A DNA stretch of 62,300 nt from DASPSR01 sp035498715 (GTDB taxonomy: Bacteria; Nitrospirota; UBA9217). Positions 9,063 through 17,857 of this stretch are shown one piece after another. Below the pieces are notes generated by a model. It did no database searches. It was not told where the DNA came from and saw nothing but the letters and a program-made list of their open reading frames with translations. Made by a program: the position numbers and the translations under genes. Within the stretch, counting starts at the first letter, position 1; every line of letters starts with the position of its first letter. Location of the stretch: the NCBI GenBank assembly GCA_035498715.1, contig DATJZV010000135.1:1-62300 (forward strand), in the 5' to 3' direction.

Positions 9063-9520
9063 TATTCAGCCTGTCGCGCGACGGCCCTGACCATGTCGCG
9101 CTTGCCTACAATACCGACAACCTTGCCTTCCTTGATCACCGGGAGCAGGTGTACTTTTTTCTCGGCCATGATCGTTGCGATGTCCACTACCGTGATGTCT
9201 TCTGTGATCGTAACGACCTTACGGGCGCAGATGTCGCCGACCTTGGTTGCGGCCACTCGCTTCACTTCATCCTCGAACTTCCGGGAGCTTTCGAGGTATA
9301 TTGCGGCATCGAGGAAGCTTATAACCGTTGGGATGTGGAGGCGCTTGTTTCGACTGATAAGATCGTTCTCGGTCACGATGCCGAAGAGAGAGCCCGCATC
9401 GTCCACCACCGGCACGCCGCTGATCTCGTTCTCGACGAGGAGGGTAGCCAGTTCCTCGATGGAAGTCTCGGGTTTGACGGTTACTACGTTTTTGGTCATG
9501 ATGTCTCTCGCAGTTAGCAT
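9062..9520 (-). CDS. tandem CBS-domain protein
   Basis: This 152-residue protein consists of two CBS domains and nothing else. The first begins MLTARDIMTKNVVTVKPETSIEELATLL and the second near VGDICARKVVTITEDITVVDIATIM; both have the hydrophobic-GIVT/GIVG ends of the fold. Such pairs form a Bateman module that binds adenosyl ligands such as AMP or ATP and often controls a partner protein. Here the partner is unknown. The protein overlaps tsaE by one base and follows nnr after 51 bp, an order found in several Desulfobacterota. Confidence 0.9.
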   Translation of the reverse strand: MLTARDIMTKNVVTVKPETSIEELATLLVENEISGVPVVDDAGSLFGIVTENDLISRNKRLHIPTVISFLDAAIYLESSRKFEDEVKRVAATKVGDICARKVVTITEDITVVDIATIMAEKKVHLLPVIKEGKVVGIVGKRDMVRAVARQAE

Positions 9521-9571
9521 AAGGTCACCACCCTACTTTTTTCATTTTATAATTAAACTTACTCGTCGATA

Positions 9572-11113
9572 TTATTTCAAAAGCTCGCTTATCGCGTCAG
9601 GGATCTTCTCGATCAAATCTCCAGCGATCATGCCCTCCTCGCTTTTCTCCTTCGCAGCCAGGTCTCCGGCCAAACCGTGAAGGTAGACGCCAAGGCATGC
9701 TGATTGAGTTACGGTATATCCCTGCGCCAAAAGACCGCCGATCATTCCGGTGAGCACATCCCCCGTCCCGCCTGTGGCCATGCCGGGGTTGCCCGTGGAG
9801 TTAACGAACACCCGGCCATCCGGAGTTGCGATCACTGTGCCGGCACCCTTGAGCACGACTATTACTTTATATTTCGCGGCAAAATCAGCTGCGATGCCAA
9901 TCCTGTCCATCTGTACATCACTGGGCGAGACGCCGAGAAGCCTGCCCAATTCACCGGGATGAGGCGTCATAATGACAGGCGCTTTGGCCTGTTTGATTAC
10001 ATCGAGAGAACCGATAAGAGCATTGAGTCCATCTGCGTCGATCACCATGGGGATGGTAAGCCGTTGAACAAGGTTCTTCACCACTTGAACCGTCTCATAA
10101 TGTGTCGAAAGTCCGGGTCCGATGGCGCATGAGCTCATCTTCGCAGCAACCTTGAGTAGTTCATCCTCTGCCCCTATGCCGAAAGTCCCGTCTATGCTCT
10201 CTGCCGAAGGGATGCACATGGCCTCGAAAATCTGCTGTTGAATGATCGGGACAAGGCTGTTTGGCGTGGCGACGCTCACAAGCCCTGCGCCGGCCCTGAG
10301 GGCGCCGCGTGCCGCCATGACGGCTGCGCCGGCTTTGCCGAATGAACCAGCTACGACCATTACGTGACCGAAATCGCCTTTGTGGGCATCAGGCTCTCGT
10401 CGGCCGATAAGACCCCACCCGTAACCATGTGTTAAAAGATGAACGTTGATTTTTTCCTTTTCAACGACTTGGGACGGGATGCCGATGTCTGCGATCTTTA
10501 CTGTGCCGGCATGCCGAGCACCGGGATGGAGCACGATCCCCCTTTTCAGGAGCGCCATGGTGACCGTAAGGTCAGCCCTCACCGCTGATCCCATGACCTC
10601 ACCTGTATCGGCATTGATGCCTGTGGGCATATCTATGGCGACCAGAGGTCTGCCGGACGCGTTCATCAGCTCCACAGCAAATGCGTAGATCCCCTTGAGA
10701 GGAGAGGACAGCCCCACGCCGAGCAATGCGTCAACAAGAATGTCGGACCATGCTACAATATCAGAGATCGCGTGCGTTGATGCATTCTGCGCGATCTCGA
10801 CGCCCATTTTCCTAAGAATGGAAAGATTGATCTTTGCATCACCGGTCACCGCGCCAAAGGATGCGAGGAGCGCAACCCGGACCGGCACGCCGTGGATATT
10901 GAGCCGGCGAGCGAGCGCGAGTCCATCGCCGCCGTTGTTGCCCTTGCCGCAGATGATGCCCACCTTCGTACCGGCGAGGCTGGGGAAGAACTTCTCCATC
11001 TCGGCCATAACTGCTGCAGCTGCATTCTCCATCAGGACAGGGCCGGGGATACCGAACTCCTTGATCGCTCTGCTATCGATGTTCTTTATCTGCTCTGCCG
11101 TGACTATCTTCAT
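9572..11113 (-). CDS. nnr: bifunctional NAD(P)HX epimerase/dehydratase
   Basis: This protein repairs hydrated NAD(P)H. The N-terminal YjeF_N domain epimerises NAD(P)HX and the C-terminal carbohydrate-kinase-like domain dehydrates it using ADP or ATP. Starting at the ATG at 11113 (MKIVTAEQIKNIDSRA) it has 513 residues, as in E. coli Nnr (515). Motifs are GKGNNGGDGLALAR, DALLGVGLSSPLKG, VVAGSFGKAGAAVMAARGALRAGAG (start of the second domain, conserved block), VIMTPHPGELGRLLG and GNPGMATGGTGDVLTG. The frame extends upstream to 11263 but those 50 residues run into acpS and are not conserved. Confidence 0.95.
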   Translation of the reverse strand: MKIVTAEQIKNIDSRAIKEFGIPGPVLMENAAAAVMAEMEKFFPSLAGTKVGIICGKGNNGGDGLALARRLNIHGVPVRVALLASFGAVTGDAKINLSILRKMGVEIAQNASTHAISDIVAWSDILVDALLGVGLSSPLKGIYAFAVELMNASGRPLVAIDMPTGINADTGEVMGSAVRADLTVTMALLKRGIVLHPGARHAGTVKIADIGIPSQVVEKEKINVHLLTHGYGWGLIGRREPDAHKGDFGHVMVVAGSFGKAGAAVMAARGALRAGAGLVSVATPNSLVPIIQQQIFEAMCIPSAESIDGTFGIGAEDELLKVAAKMSSCAIGPGLSTHYETVQVVKNLVQRLTIPMVIDADGLNALIGSLDVIKQAKAPVIMTPHPGELGRLLGVSPSDVQMDRIGIAADFAAKYKVIVVLKGAGTVIATPDGRVFVNSTGNPGMATGGTGDVLTGMIGGLLAQGYTVTQSACLGVYLHGLAGDLAAKEKSEEGMIAGDLIEKIPDAISELLK

Positions 11114-11177
11114 TGTGCTATCCGGTCCGTTAGTGTGAGCACCTGTTTCCAACCGAGTTCCATCGCAGCTCGCCTGT

Positions 11178-11564
11178 TTAATAAGTCGCGTTTCCGACGA
11201 GCACCACATGTGCCACAGCATACCCCTCGTCATGCGAATAACTGAGGAGTATCTGTTTAACACCCTTGAGGTCCATGAGGTCTTTTACCCGTCCGGAGAT
11301 GTTCACGACGGGCCCCCCGCCATCACCATGCAGGACTTCCATATCCGTCCACTTCACACCTGCGCTCCACCCCGTGCCTATAGCCTTGAGCACCGCCTCT
11401 TTCGCCGCGAACCTCCCCGCAAAGTGCTGAGCCGGATATTTTTGCCGGGAGCAGTATTCACGCTCACGCTCAGTAAAGACCCGCTCAAGGAACCCCGACC
11501 GATTATTTCCGGCCTTGTCGATTCGGTCGATCTTTACAAGGTCAATGCCGATACCGATGATCAT
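11178..11564 (-). CDS. acpS: holo-[acyl-carrier-protein] synthase
   Basis: AcpS transfers 4'-phosphopantetheine from CoA to apo-ACP. The 128-residue protein begins MIIGIGIDLVKIDRID and has FTEREREYC, FAGRFAAKEAVLKAIGTG and SYSHDEGYAVAHVV, the magnesium-binding and substrate motifs of the family. The ATG at 11564 follows GGGGGAAG at good spacing; an upstream in-frame start at 11603 adds 13 non-conserved residues. pdxJ lies upstream with a 43-bp gap. Confidence 0.95.
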   Translation of the reverse strand: MIIGIGIDLVKIDRIDKAGNNRSGFLERVFTEREREYCSRQKYPAQHFAGRFAAKEAVLKAIGTGWSAGVKWTDMEVLHGDGGGPVVNISGRVKDLMDLKGVKQILLSYSHDEGYAVAHVVLVGNATY

Positions 11565-11607
11565 GTCTTCCCCCGTATTCTGCAAAATCAAAATGCAACG
11601 CACATAC

Positions 11608-12318
11608 TCAAATTACTTGTTTCATATCTTTCACCGCCCGCTCAATCCCTACGAGCGCTGCACGGGAGATGATGCTGTGGCCGATGTTCAGTTCTTCCAC
11701 TTCAGGAATCCGGGCGATCCGCCGCACGTTGACATAGTTCAGGCCGTGTCCGGCGCCCACGCGCAGACCCAGGCTCGCCGCGAGCTTTGCGCACTCGGCG
11801 ACTCTTAAGAGTTCCCGTTCTCGGGCTTTCCCGGCCATGGCATTTGCATACGCACCCGTATGGATTTCGACCCAGTCCGTACCGGTCTTTTTTGATGCTG
11901 CGATCTGCTTTTCGTCGGGATCGATGAAAAGGCTGACGACAATCCCTCTCTCCTGGAGACGCGCTACGTACTCCTTCAGGAAAGGAACGCGGGAAGCCAC
12001 TTCCAGTCCTCCTTCGGTCGTCAACTCTTCCCGTTTTTCCGGTACGAGGGTCGCAATATTCGGTTTAGTGTCGATGGCGATTCTCTGCATCTCTTCGGTT
12101 GCGGCCATCTCGAGGTTCAATTTGGTCTGTACGATCTCACGAAGCAGTCTCAGGTCGCGGTCCTGAATATGCCGCCTGTCTTCCCTGAGATGCGCGATGA
12201 TCCCATTCGCTCCCGCAAGTTCTGCGATCACAGCCGCGGCGATCGGGTCAGGCTCAACACCTTTTCTTGCCTGACGGATCGTGGCAATATGATCAATATT
12301 CACGGATAACCCGGGCAC
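11608..12318 (-). CDS. pdxJ: pyridoxine 5'-phosphate synthase
   Basis: PdxJ condenses deoxyxylulose 5-phosphate with 1-amino-acetone 3-phosphate to form pyridoxine 5'-phosphate. The GTG at 12318 follows AGGAGG by 8 nt and gives 236 residues starting MPGLSVNIDHIATIRQARKG, the family N-terminus. Other motifs are AHLREDRRHIQD, NLEMAATEEM, VSLFIDPD, EIHTGAYAN and VGAGHGLNYVNV. The frame continues upstream to 12393, but that part lacks similarity and lies before the ribosome site. acpS follows directly. Confidence 0.95.
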   Translation of the reverse strand: MPGLSVNIDHIATIRQARKGVEPDPIAAAVIAELAGANGIIAHLREDRRHIQDRDLRLLREIVQTKLNLEMAATEEMQRIAIDTKPNIATLVPEKREELTTEGGLEVASRVPFLKEYVARLQERGIVVSLFIDPDEKQIAASKKTGTDWVEIHTGAYANAMAGKARERELLRVAECAKLAASLGLRVGAGHGLNYVNVRRIARIPEVEELNIGHSIISRAALVGIERAVKDMKQVI

Positions 12319-12393
12319 GACGCATTCCTCCTGCAAATCCCTAATTTTTAAGATTTTAGCACCTCTCAGCCAAAATATCCAGAGAATTTGCAC

Positions 12394-12426
12394 GACAGGC
12401 TATCCTGTCAGTCATTCCTGATGACT
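12394..12426. other. two overlapping perfect hairpins in a divergent intergenic region
   Basis: A 6-bp stem (GACAGG/CCTGTC, loop 4, 12394-12409) and a 7-bp stem (CAGTCAT/ATGACTG, loop 5, 12408-12426) share two bases, so they cannot form fully at once. They lie between pdxJ (minus) and the FlgT-like gene (plus), upstream of the plus-strand promoter. They could be operator-like elements or chance. Confidence 0.35.
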
Positions 12427-12446
12427 GTTAAAGGTAACTTACAACC

Positions 12447-12475
12447 TTGACCACACACGACGTCTTTGATATAGT
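12447..12475 (+). promoter_or_regulatory. sigma-70-type promoter of the FlgT-like gene
   Basis: TTGACC (12447-12452) and TATAGT (12470-12475) are separated by 17 bp, close to consensus. A strong AGGAGG ribosome site lies just before the ATG at 12506. Confidence 0.7.
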
Positions 12476-12505
12476 TATTTACATGCATTCGAAGGAGGTA
12501 GTTAT

Positions 12506-13681
12506 ATGGTCCGCGCGATAAAATTCTGCCTTTTGCTTTTATTGTCGATTATATCCGTTCGCGATGCATCTGCCCAGGAGACAAGGACCGTATCGGCCGA
12601 GGGCGTGGCATCGATACAGCAGGGAGCCGTCGATATGGCGCGTGATGCGGCGCTTGAGGACGCCCAAAAAAGGGCGGTGGAGCAGGCTATCGGTATCCTG
12701 ATCGACTCTCAGACCCAAGTCGAGAACTACCAGCTGATCAGCGATAAGATCCTGTCACAGACAAAGGGGTACATTTCCCGCTACAATGTGACTGGCGAGA
12801 CGCAAGAAGGACCACTCCTTCGCGTCCGCATCACGGCTGAGGTCTCCCTCGGCAAACTGAACGATGACCTCTCGGCCATCGGGGTCCTTCTCGGCCAGAT
12901 GCATAAGCCTCGGACCATGATCATGATCGCGGAACAGAATATCGGGCATGAGTGGTATGCTTGGTGGTTAGGATATCATGGAGAGCAGACGGATATCGGC
13001 GTCGTGGAAAACACTTTCATGGATGTCTTTACGCAAAAGGGTTTTGAATTTATTGACCATGCGACTGCCGCGAAAGAGATCAGGGTGACTTCGGCCTACA
13101 AAACCCAGGACCTTTCCGTTGAACAGGCCAGGACGCTCGGTAACCAGGCGGACGCGGAAGTCGTGATCGTAGGCAAGGCGCTGGCCAAGCTGTACGGCGA
13201 TATTGGCGGTGGTATGAAGTCGGTGCAGGCTGACATCTCTGCCAAAGCCGTTCGTACCGATACAGGCCAGGTCATTGCAACGGCGACCGCCCACGCCGCC
13301 GCCGTTCACATCACCGATACCACCGCGGGAATCGAGGCTCTGAAGAAAGCGTCTAATCAAGCTGCTGAGCAAATGATGGAGAAGATCCTTGCTGTCTACT
13401 CCCAGGAAGCAGGCGGCACGAGGCCGATCAGCATCACGATTACGGGCCTGAATAAAACCCAGTTCGTTAAATTCAAGGACGCACTCAGGAATCAGGTCCG
13501 CGGCATCAAGGATTTACATGAGCGGAGCTTCAATGGCACAACTGCACGAATATCGGTTGATTCTAAAGTAAGCGCCCAGACGCTCTCCGACGACCTGCTG
13601 CTCAGGGATTTCGGCACGTTTACTGTCGAGGTCGTGAGCTCGACGCCAAATTCCCTGGAGTTGAAGGTCACCCCGAAATAG
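12506..13681 (+). CDS. secreted FlgT-N-like protein of unknown function
   Basis: This 391-residue protein has a Sec signal peptide (hydrophobic residues 4-18, likely cleavage after ASA at 23). Residues about 28-115 (VSAEGVASIQQGAVDMARDA, then AVEQAIGILIDSQT and GYISRYNV) resemble the N-terminal domain of flagellar assembly protein T, a fold also found in LPP20-type and other periplasmic proteins. The middle (about 130-300) contains a repeated alpha/beta segment with VVIVGKALAKLYGD. The C-terminal part (about 305-390) looks like a second small alpha/beta domain. No flagellar genes are near, so a flagellar role is only a guess. AGGAGG precedes the ATG by 7 nt. It is a single-gene unit facing folD convergently. 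Confidence 0.7.
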   Translation: MVRAIKFCLLLLLSIISVRDASAQETRTVSAEGVASIQQGAVDMARDAALEDAQKRAVEQAIGILIDSQTQVENYQLISDKILSQTKGYISRYNVTGETQEGPLLRVRITAEVSLGKLNDDLSAIGVLLGQMHKPRTMIMIAEQNIGHEWYAWWLGYHGEQTDIGVVENTFMDVFTQKGFEFIDHATAAKEIRVTSAYKTQDLSVEQARTLGNQADAEVVIVGKALAKLYGDIGGGMKSVQADISAKAVRTDTGQVIATATAHAAAVHITDTTAGIEALKKASNQAAEQMMEKILAVYSQEAGGTRPISITITGLNKTQFVKFKDALRNQVRGIKDLHERSFNGTTARISVDSKVSAQTLSDDLLLRDFGTFTVEVVSSTPNSLELKVTPK

Positions 13682-13848
13682 TCTTGAACGAATTCCAAAA
13701 AAAGACGCCCTGTCCTATCACGAGCAGAGAGTTTTTACGTGCTATTCTTGTTCGCTTGCTGTAGCTATGTTTCATTCCGATTCCTAAGCAGCAGATTGTC
13801 AGGCAACAGACTTATCGTCTTCGCTATTTGTTTTCATCCTGCTCGATC

Positions 13849-14748
13849 TCAACCAACACCCACCATACGTTTGGCAGAGATAACGGTGTTTTTCAGCAGG
13901 ATACCGATGGTGACCGGGCCAACTCCTCCAGGCACGGGTGTGATCCAAGATGCCTTTTTCGAAACGGCATCAAAATCCACGTCCCCTACCGTAATCCCGT
14001 TCGGCAGAACCGTGATCCCGATGTCCACCACGACCGCTCCCTGCTGGACCATATCAGCCCTGATCAGGCCCGGCCGGCCGGTAGCGGTGCAGAGGATATC
14101 GGCCTGTCTGGTCTCTGCCCCGAGGTCTCCGGTCTCGCGATGGCAGACGGTGACTGTTGCTTCCTTGACGAGCATCATCATCGCAAGGGGCTTGCCCACA
14201 GCCAGACTTTTACCGACTATCACGACCTTCTTGGCCTTGGGATCAATGCCGTAATGATCCAGCATTCTCATAACGCCATAGGGAGTACATGGCAGGAAGG
14301 TTGGTCTGATGGACAGAGTAAATCCGGGATCGAACAGCTGGGAGGTAGACTCATCCGCCGAAAGTCGACCGACAGAGATTGCACCCTGTCCGTCAATATC
14401 CTTTTCGGGAGCGATAGCGTTCACGACCTTTCTGGTATCGATGTGGCGGGGAAGCGGCATGAAAACCAGAATGCCGTTCGCACGCTCGTCATGGTTGAGC
14501 GTTTTAATGAGGTTAAGGATCTCATTTAGGGAGGCCGTGACAGGCATAGTGTGGTTAAAGATATCGATGCCGGCCCGCACCGCCGCGCTCTGGATGGCCT
14601 GATAATACAGGTAAGAAGACTTGTCTTCTCCTACGAGCAGAAGGGCCAGACCTGCCCGGATACCGTGCTTTGAAAGCCTGCTGGTCTCCTCCTTGACTGC
14701 TGCTATGATCTTTGAAGAAATCTCAATGCCTTTCATCAATTGCGCCAT
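13849..14748 (-). CDS. folD: methylenetetrahydrofolate dehydrogenase/cyclohydrolase
   Basis: FolD interconverts 5,10-methylene-, methenyl- and 10-formyl-tetrahydrofolate using NADP. From the ATG at 14748, which follows TGGAGG, the protein has 299 residues. Motifs seen are VGEDKSSYLYYQAIQSAA (the family has VG.d.aS..Yv..K; see the note below), GILVFMPLPRHID, CTPYGVMRMLDHYGID and VVIVGKSLAVGKPLAMMML. In most FolD proteins the catalytic lysine is in YVRNK; here the aligned segment reads YLYYQA, so the lysine is apparently replaced by glutamine. The C-terminal part is normal (TPVPGGVGPVT). Confidence 0.88.
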   Translation of the reverse strand: MAQLMKGIEISSKIIAAVKEETSRLSKHGIRAGLALLLVGEDKSSYLYYQAIQSAAVRAGIDIFNHTMPVTASLNEILNLIKTLNHDERANGILVFMPLPRHIDTRKVVNAIAPEKDIDGQGAISVGRLSADESTSQLFDPGFTLSIRPTFLPCTPYGVMRMLDHYGIDPKAKKVVIVGKSLAVGKPLAMMMLVKEATVTVCHRETGDLGAETRQADILCTATGRPGLIRADMVQQGAVVVDIGITVLPNGITVGDVDFDAVSKKASWITPVPGGVGPVTIGILLKNTVISAKRMVGVG

Positions 14749-14823
14749 AAAACCTCCAGAAGATTTATTAGCCACACAACATCACGTATCGCTACGAATT
14801 ATCAAAAGCGGTCGCTTCGCATC

Positions 14824-15297
14824 TCATCTGGAAGCGGGACCGGCCCGTGAACCAACATCATCTCGAATTTCTGTGTGGCGGATCTGGCCGCCAAGGTTTG
14901 CGGTGAGGCCGGCGATTGCTGCGGTGATCAATGACAGGACAAGTACCATAGCCACAGCCCACTTTGGGATGGACCCGGAACGCCGGAGGAAAACAAGCCC
15001 CACCAAGGAAGTTATCCCCAATATCTCCATCAAGACCAAGGTGAGTGACGCAATCTCTTCATGCTTGTCGATGTACGTTTCTGTGACGCCGGGGAGGTTC
15101 TTGACAACTTTCTCCGCCGCTCCACCTGTGAAGTACACAGCAAGTGTTATCAGCGCGATGATCGCAAAAAGGCCGAGGCTAATCATTTTCACTTCCTCGC
15201 TTTTTCTGATCAGGGAATAGAAGAGCATCAGAATAGCGCCGAGAATGCCGACGACCGGAATGTGATTTATCATTAGATGGACATGCGCCCAATTCAT
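14824..15297 (-). CDS. DUF2231-like four-helix membrane protein
   Basis: The ATG at 15297, preceded by AGGAGGAG, gives 157 residues. Four hydrophobic segments (about 9-28, 36-54, 86-104, 113-133) and the sequence MNWAHVHLMINHIPVVG resemble the DUF2231 family of small membrane proteins with conserved histidines, and GGQIRHTEIR near the C-terminus fits as well. Function is unknown; the conserved histidines have led to suggestions of heme binding in this family. It is downstream of glpD (58 bp), which reduces the quinone pool, but a functional link is not shown. Confidence 0.7.
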   Translation of the reverse strand: MNWAHVHLMINHIPVVGILGAILMLFYSLIRKSEEVKMISLGLFAIIALITLAVYFTGGAAEKVVKNLPGVTETYIDKHEEIASLTLVLMEILGITSLVGLVFLRRSGSIPKWAVAMVLVLSLITAAIAGLTANLGGQIRHTEIRDDVGSRAGPASR

Positions 15298-15354
15298 GGG
15301 ACGTATCTCCTCCTGCCGTATCAAGATTGCAGGGCCGAATGCATTATTAATACT

Positions 15355-16965
15355 TTATGGTTTCAGACAGTCATTGTCTTTATACAAGTCTTTATGATAG
15401 TTCTCGAGGTGCTGTTTTTTTTCCTCCCCGCTCCACTTGAGCTCTTTCCCGGCGACTTCTGCGATCTTCTCCGCCTGCTTGCTTCCGCGTGTCCCGCTCA
15501 TACCGAGGGGCATCCTGCGGAGGACGATGTCCGAGAGCGTCCTCGCGCCTTCTTCCAGGGTGCTATAGATAACCTGGGCATAGATATCCCGACTCTCGGC
15601 CGAGATAGCCTCACCCAGGGATGGATCCATATCGACAAGGTCAAGCACCCTTTCGGCCCTCGAGCCATAGAACTGGATGAGGTGGCGGACTGTTTCGGCG
15701 TTAACCTTGTGGCGCGCTGACATCTCGGGCACAGCCTCCTTCAGGTAATCATCATACTCCAGAGGCAGGCCCCCAGCCAATGGTTTCTTCTCCGTGACGC
15801 AGGCAATCTTCATGGCGAGCCTCTTGCATGCGACGTCCACAACGTCTTTCGCCATAGCGCGGTAGGTAGTGAGCTTGCCTCCAGCGATGGTGATGAGCCT
15901 ATTGGTCCTTCCCTCGCAGATAACCCGATGCTTACGTGATATTTTTGACTCGCTCGAACCTGAGAACGCAAGCGGGCGTATCCCCGCATACGTGTAGAGA
16001 ATTGCCTCTTTTGCGAGATTCATGCCCGGCAGGATTCGCCTGCTTTCGGTCAGCAAATAGTTCACATCATCCCGATTTGCATGTACCTCATCAAGATCAC
16101 CGTTGTATTTGGTGTCAGTGGTACCGATGAGCGAATATGCACCGAGCGGGATGATAAAGAACATCCTCCCGTCCCTAGAGGTTATGAACAGCGCATGTTC
16201 TGATAGCATGGGCAGAACGAGATGCGCCCCCTTGGTAGGGAAGATGATATTGGGGGTGTCAATGTTTCCTGTCTTTCGCACGGTATCGATCCACGGCCCT
16301 GCCGCATTGATAAGGACCTTCGCGCGAAAGGTGCGCAGTTGATGCGTTAAAGTGTCCCGCGCCGTGACGACGATACCGCCGTTCATTTCTTCGATCTTCT
16401 CAGCACGGACGTAGTTTAGGATGATTGCCCCGGCTTCGCGCGCTCCGATGATGTTTTCGATCACAAGCCGTTCTGGCATCAGGATCTGGTGGTCGTAGAA
16501 CAGCGCGCTCCCCGTAAGTCCGTCCCGGCTCAGGCGCGGTTCGAACTTGAGCGTTCTTTCACTCCCTGAGGTAAAATAGTGCGGGAGGTCCTTCTCGCGT
16601 GAGAGCATATCGTAAAGATGGATGCCCATGGAGATGATCGCTCTGCCGTGGGGATCGCCCTTATAAATGGGAATAAGGATGGGGATGGGATGAATGAGGT
16701 ATGGCGCCTGCCGTCGCAATATCGCGCGCTCCCGGAGGGACTCGGCGACCAGATCCACCTCGAAATTCGCCAGATACCGGAGACCTCCGTGGATCAGGCG
16801 GGTGGATTTGGATGTGACTCCCGAGGCAAAATCGCCCTTTTCGAGGAGCAAACATGACAGCCCGCGCAGCGCCGCATCCCTTGCAGTGCCTGCCCCGGTT
16901 ATGCCCCCACCGATGACGATAAGGTCAAAAAGGTGATCCTGTCTCAAATGGTCGTTCTTGGACAT
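15355..16965 (-). CDS. glpD: FAD-dependent glycerol-3-phosphate dehydrogenase
   Basis: This membrane-associated enzyme oxidises sn-glycerol 3-phosphate to dihydroxyacetone phosphate and passes electrons to quinone. The 536-residue protein begins with a dinucleotide fold (LIVIGGGITGAGTARDAALRG), then SGVTSKSTRLIHGGLRYL, VLINAAGPWIDTV, YAGIRPLAF and GGKLTTYRAMAKDVVDVA, all GlpD/GlpA signatures. The C-terminal DAO_C domain (about 390-520) is complete. No GlpB/GlpC subunit follows, so it is the single-subunit type. It starts 12 bp after the ugpQ stop, an operon arrangement. Confidence 0.95.
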   Translation of the reverse strand: MSKNDHLRQDHLFDLIVIGGGITGAGTARDAALRGLSCLLLEKGDFASGVTSKSTRLIHGGLRYLANFEVDLVAESLRERAILRRQAPYLIHPIPILIPIYKGDPHGRAIISMGIHLYDMLSREKDLPHYFTSGSERTLKFEPRLSRDGLTGSALFYDHQILMPERLVIENIIGAREAGAIILNYVRAEKIEEMNGGIVVTARDTLTHQLRTFRAKVLINAAGPWIDTVRKTGNIDTPNIIFPTKGAHLVLPMLSEHALFITSRDGRMFFIIPLGAYSLIGTTDTKYNGDLDEVHANRDDVNYLLTESRRILPGMNLAKEAILYTYAGIRPLAFSGSSESKISRKHRVICEGRTNRLITIAGGKLTTYRAMAKDVVDVACKRLAMKIACVTEKKPLAGGLPLEYDDYLKEAVPEMSARHKVNAETVRHLIQFYGSRAERVLDLVDMDPSLGEAISAESRDIYAQVIYSTLEEGARTLSDIVLRRMPLGMSGTRGSKQAEKIAEVAGKELKWSGEEKKQHLENYHKDLYKDNDCLKP

Positions 16966-16977
16966 CCCTGCTCTCCC

Positions 16978-17676
16978 TTATCGCCGTGAACCGTGCAGCA
17001 TTTCTTTTAACAGAGAAGGCTTGTTGGTGTAAATCCCGTCCACCCCCCAAGTTATGAATTTTTCCATATCCGCCTGATCATCTACGGTCCAAACGTATAT
17101 TTTGATTCCGTGATCGTGACAGGCAATTATCAACTCCCTGCTGACCGTTTTTTTTCTCAGGCTTATCAAGCTGTATCTTTTCGCACAGTACGCTGTGAGA
17201 TTTTGCACGGTGAAAGTATCAAAAATACCGGATATGGAAATGAATGGGGCTACCCCGCGAACCGCCAGTATCTCCTTTTCCAAAAAAGATGAAATCAGCA
17301 CAGGGCCCCGATATCCGGAGTCCCGAAGATGCTCGGCTGCCAACCTCCCTGCGCCTTCGCTCTTGATCTCGAGATTCAAGCCAACGTTTCCCGTGAAGAG
17401 GCTAAGCACGTCCTTGAGTGTGGGAATATGCTCGCCATTTTTCAATTTGACCCTGGATATCTCGTCAGACCTGGACTTTTCTATATCGACGTTCTTATCG
17501 GAGGTCCTGCCCGTGTGCTTATCGTGCATCACGTAGAGCTCATCATCCATGCTCTTCCGGATGTCGATCTCGACCATGTCCACTGAAAGAGAGAGTGCAA
17601 GGCGAAGGGCTTCGAGCGAATTCTCGAGGGCCCGGGAGGAATCACCGCGGTGTGCGATGACGATCGGCATATACAT
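16978..17676 (-). CDS. ugpQ: glycerophosphodiester phosphodiesterase
   Basis: This enzyme hydrolyses glycerophosphodiesters (deacylated phospholipids) to glycerol 3-phosphate and an alcohol. The 232-residue protein has IAHRGDSSRALENSLEAL (catalytic histidine and arginine), MVEIDIRKSMDDELYVMHD (metal-binding E-x-D and histidine), LNLEIKSEG and VWTVDDQADM, typical of GDPD. No signal peptide is present, so it is cytosolic. glpD, which would use the product, is 12 bp downstream. The ATG has no ribosome site, and a TATAAT box ends 6 nt before it. Confidence 0.93.
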   Translation of the reverse strand: MYMPIVIAHRGDSSRALENSLEALRLALSLSVDMVEIDIRKSMDDELYVMHDKHTGRTSDKNVDIEKSRSDEISRVKLKNGEHIPTLKDVLSLFTGNVGLNLEIKSEGAGRLAAEHLRDSGYRGPVLISSFLEKEILAVRGVAPFISISGIFDTFTVQNLTAYCAKRYSLISLRKKTVSRELIIACHDHGIKIYVWTVDDQADMEKFITWGVDGIYTNKPSLLKEMLHGSRR

Positions 17677-17682
17677 TGTTAA

Positions 17683-17710
17683 ATTATACCTAAATTTTCA
17701 AAATCCGCAA
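17683..17710 (-). promoter_or_regulatory. putative promoter giving a leaderless ugpQ transcript
   Basis: On the minus strand TTGCGG (17705-17710) and TATAAT (17683-17688) are 16 bp apart. The usual start site 7 nt past the -10 box falls on the ugpQ ATG at 17676, and there is no Shine-Dalgarno sequence. Confidence 0.5.
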
Positions 17711-17857
17711 CATCAGCGGGAAGAGAGAAAGACAAGGGCATGAAAAACATTATCCGCTGCCGTAGATAGTTATAATGAACCTGATTAACGGACTCTGAAG
17801 AACAATGCGTGGTGGGAATAGCATTCAGTACGATTAATAGTGTCAGGCTGCTTTCAG

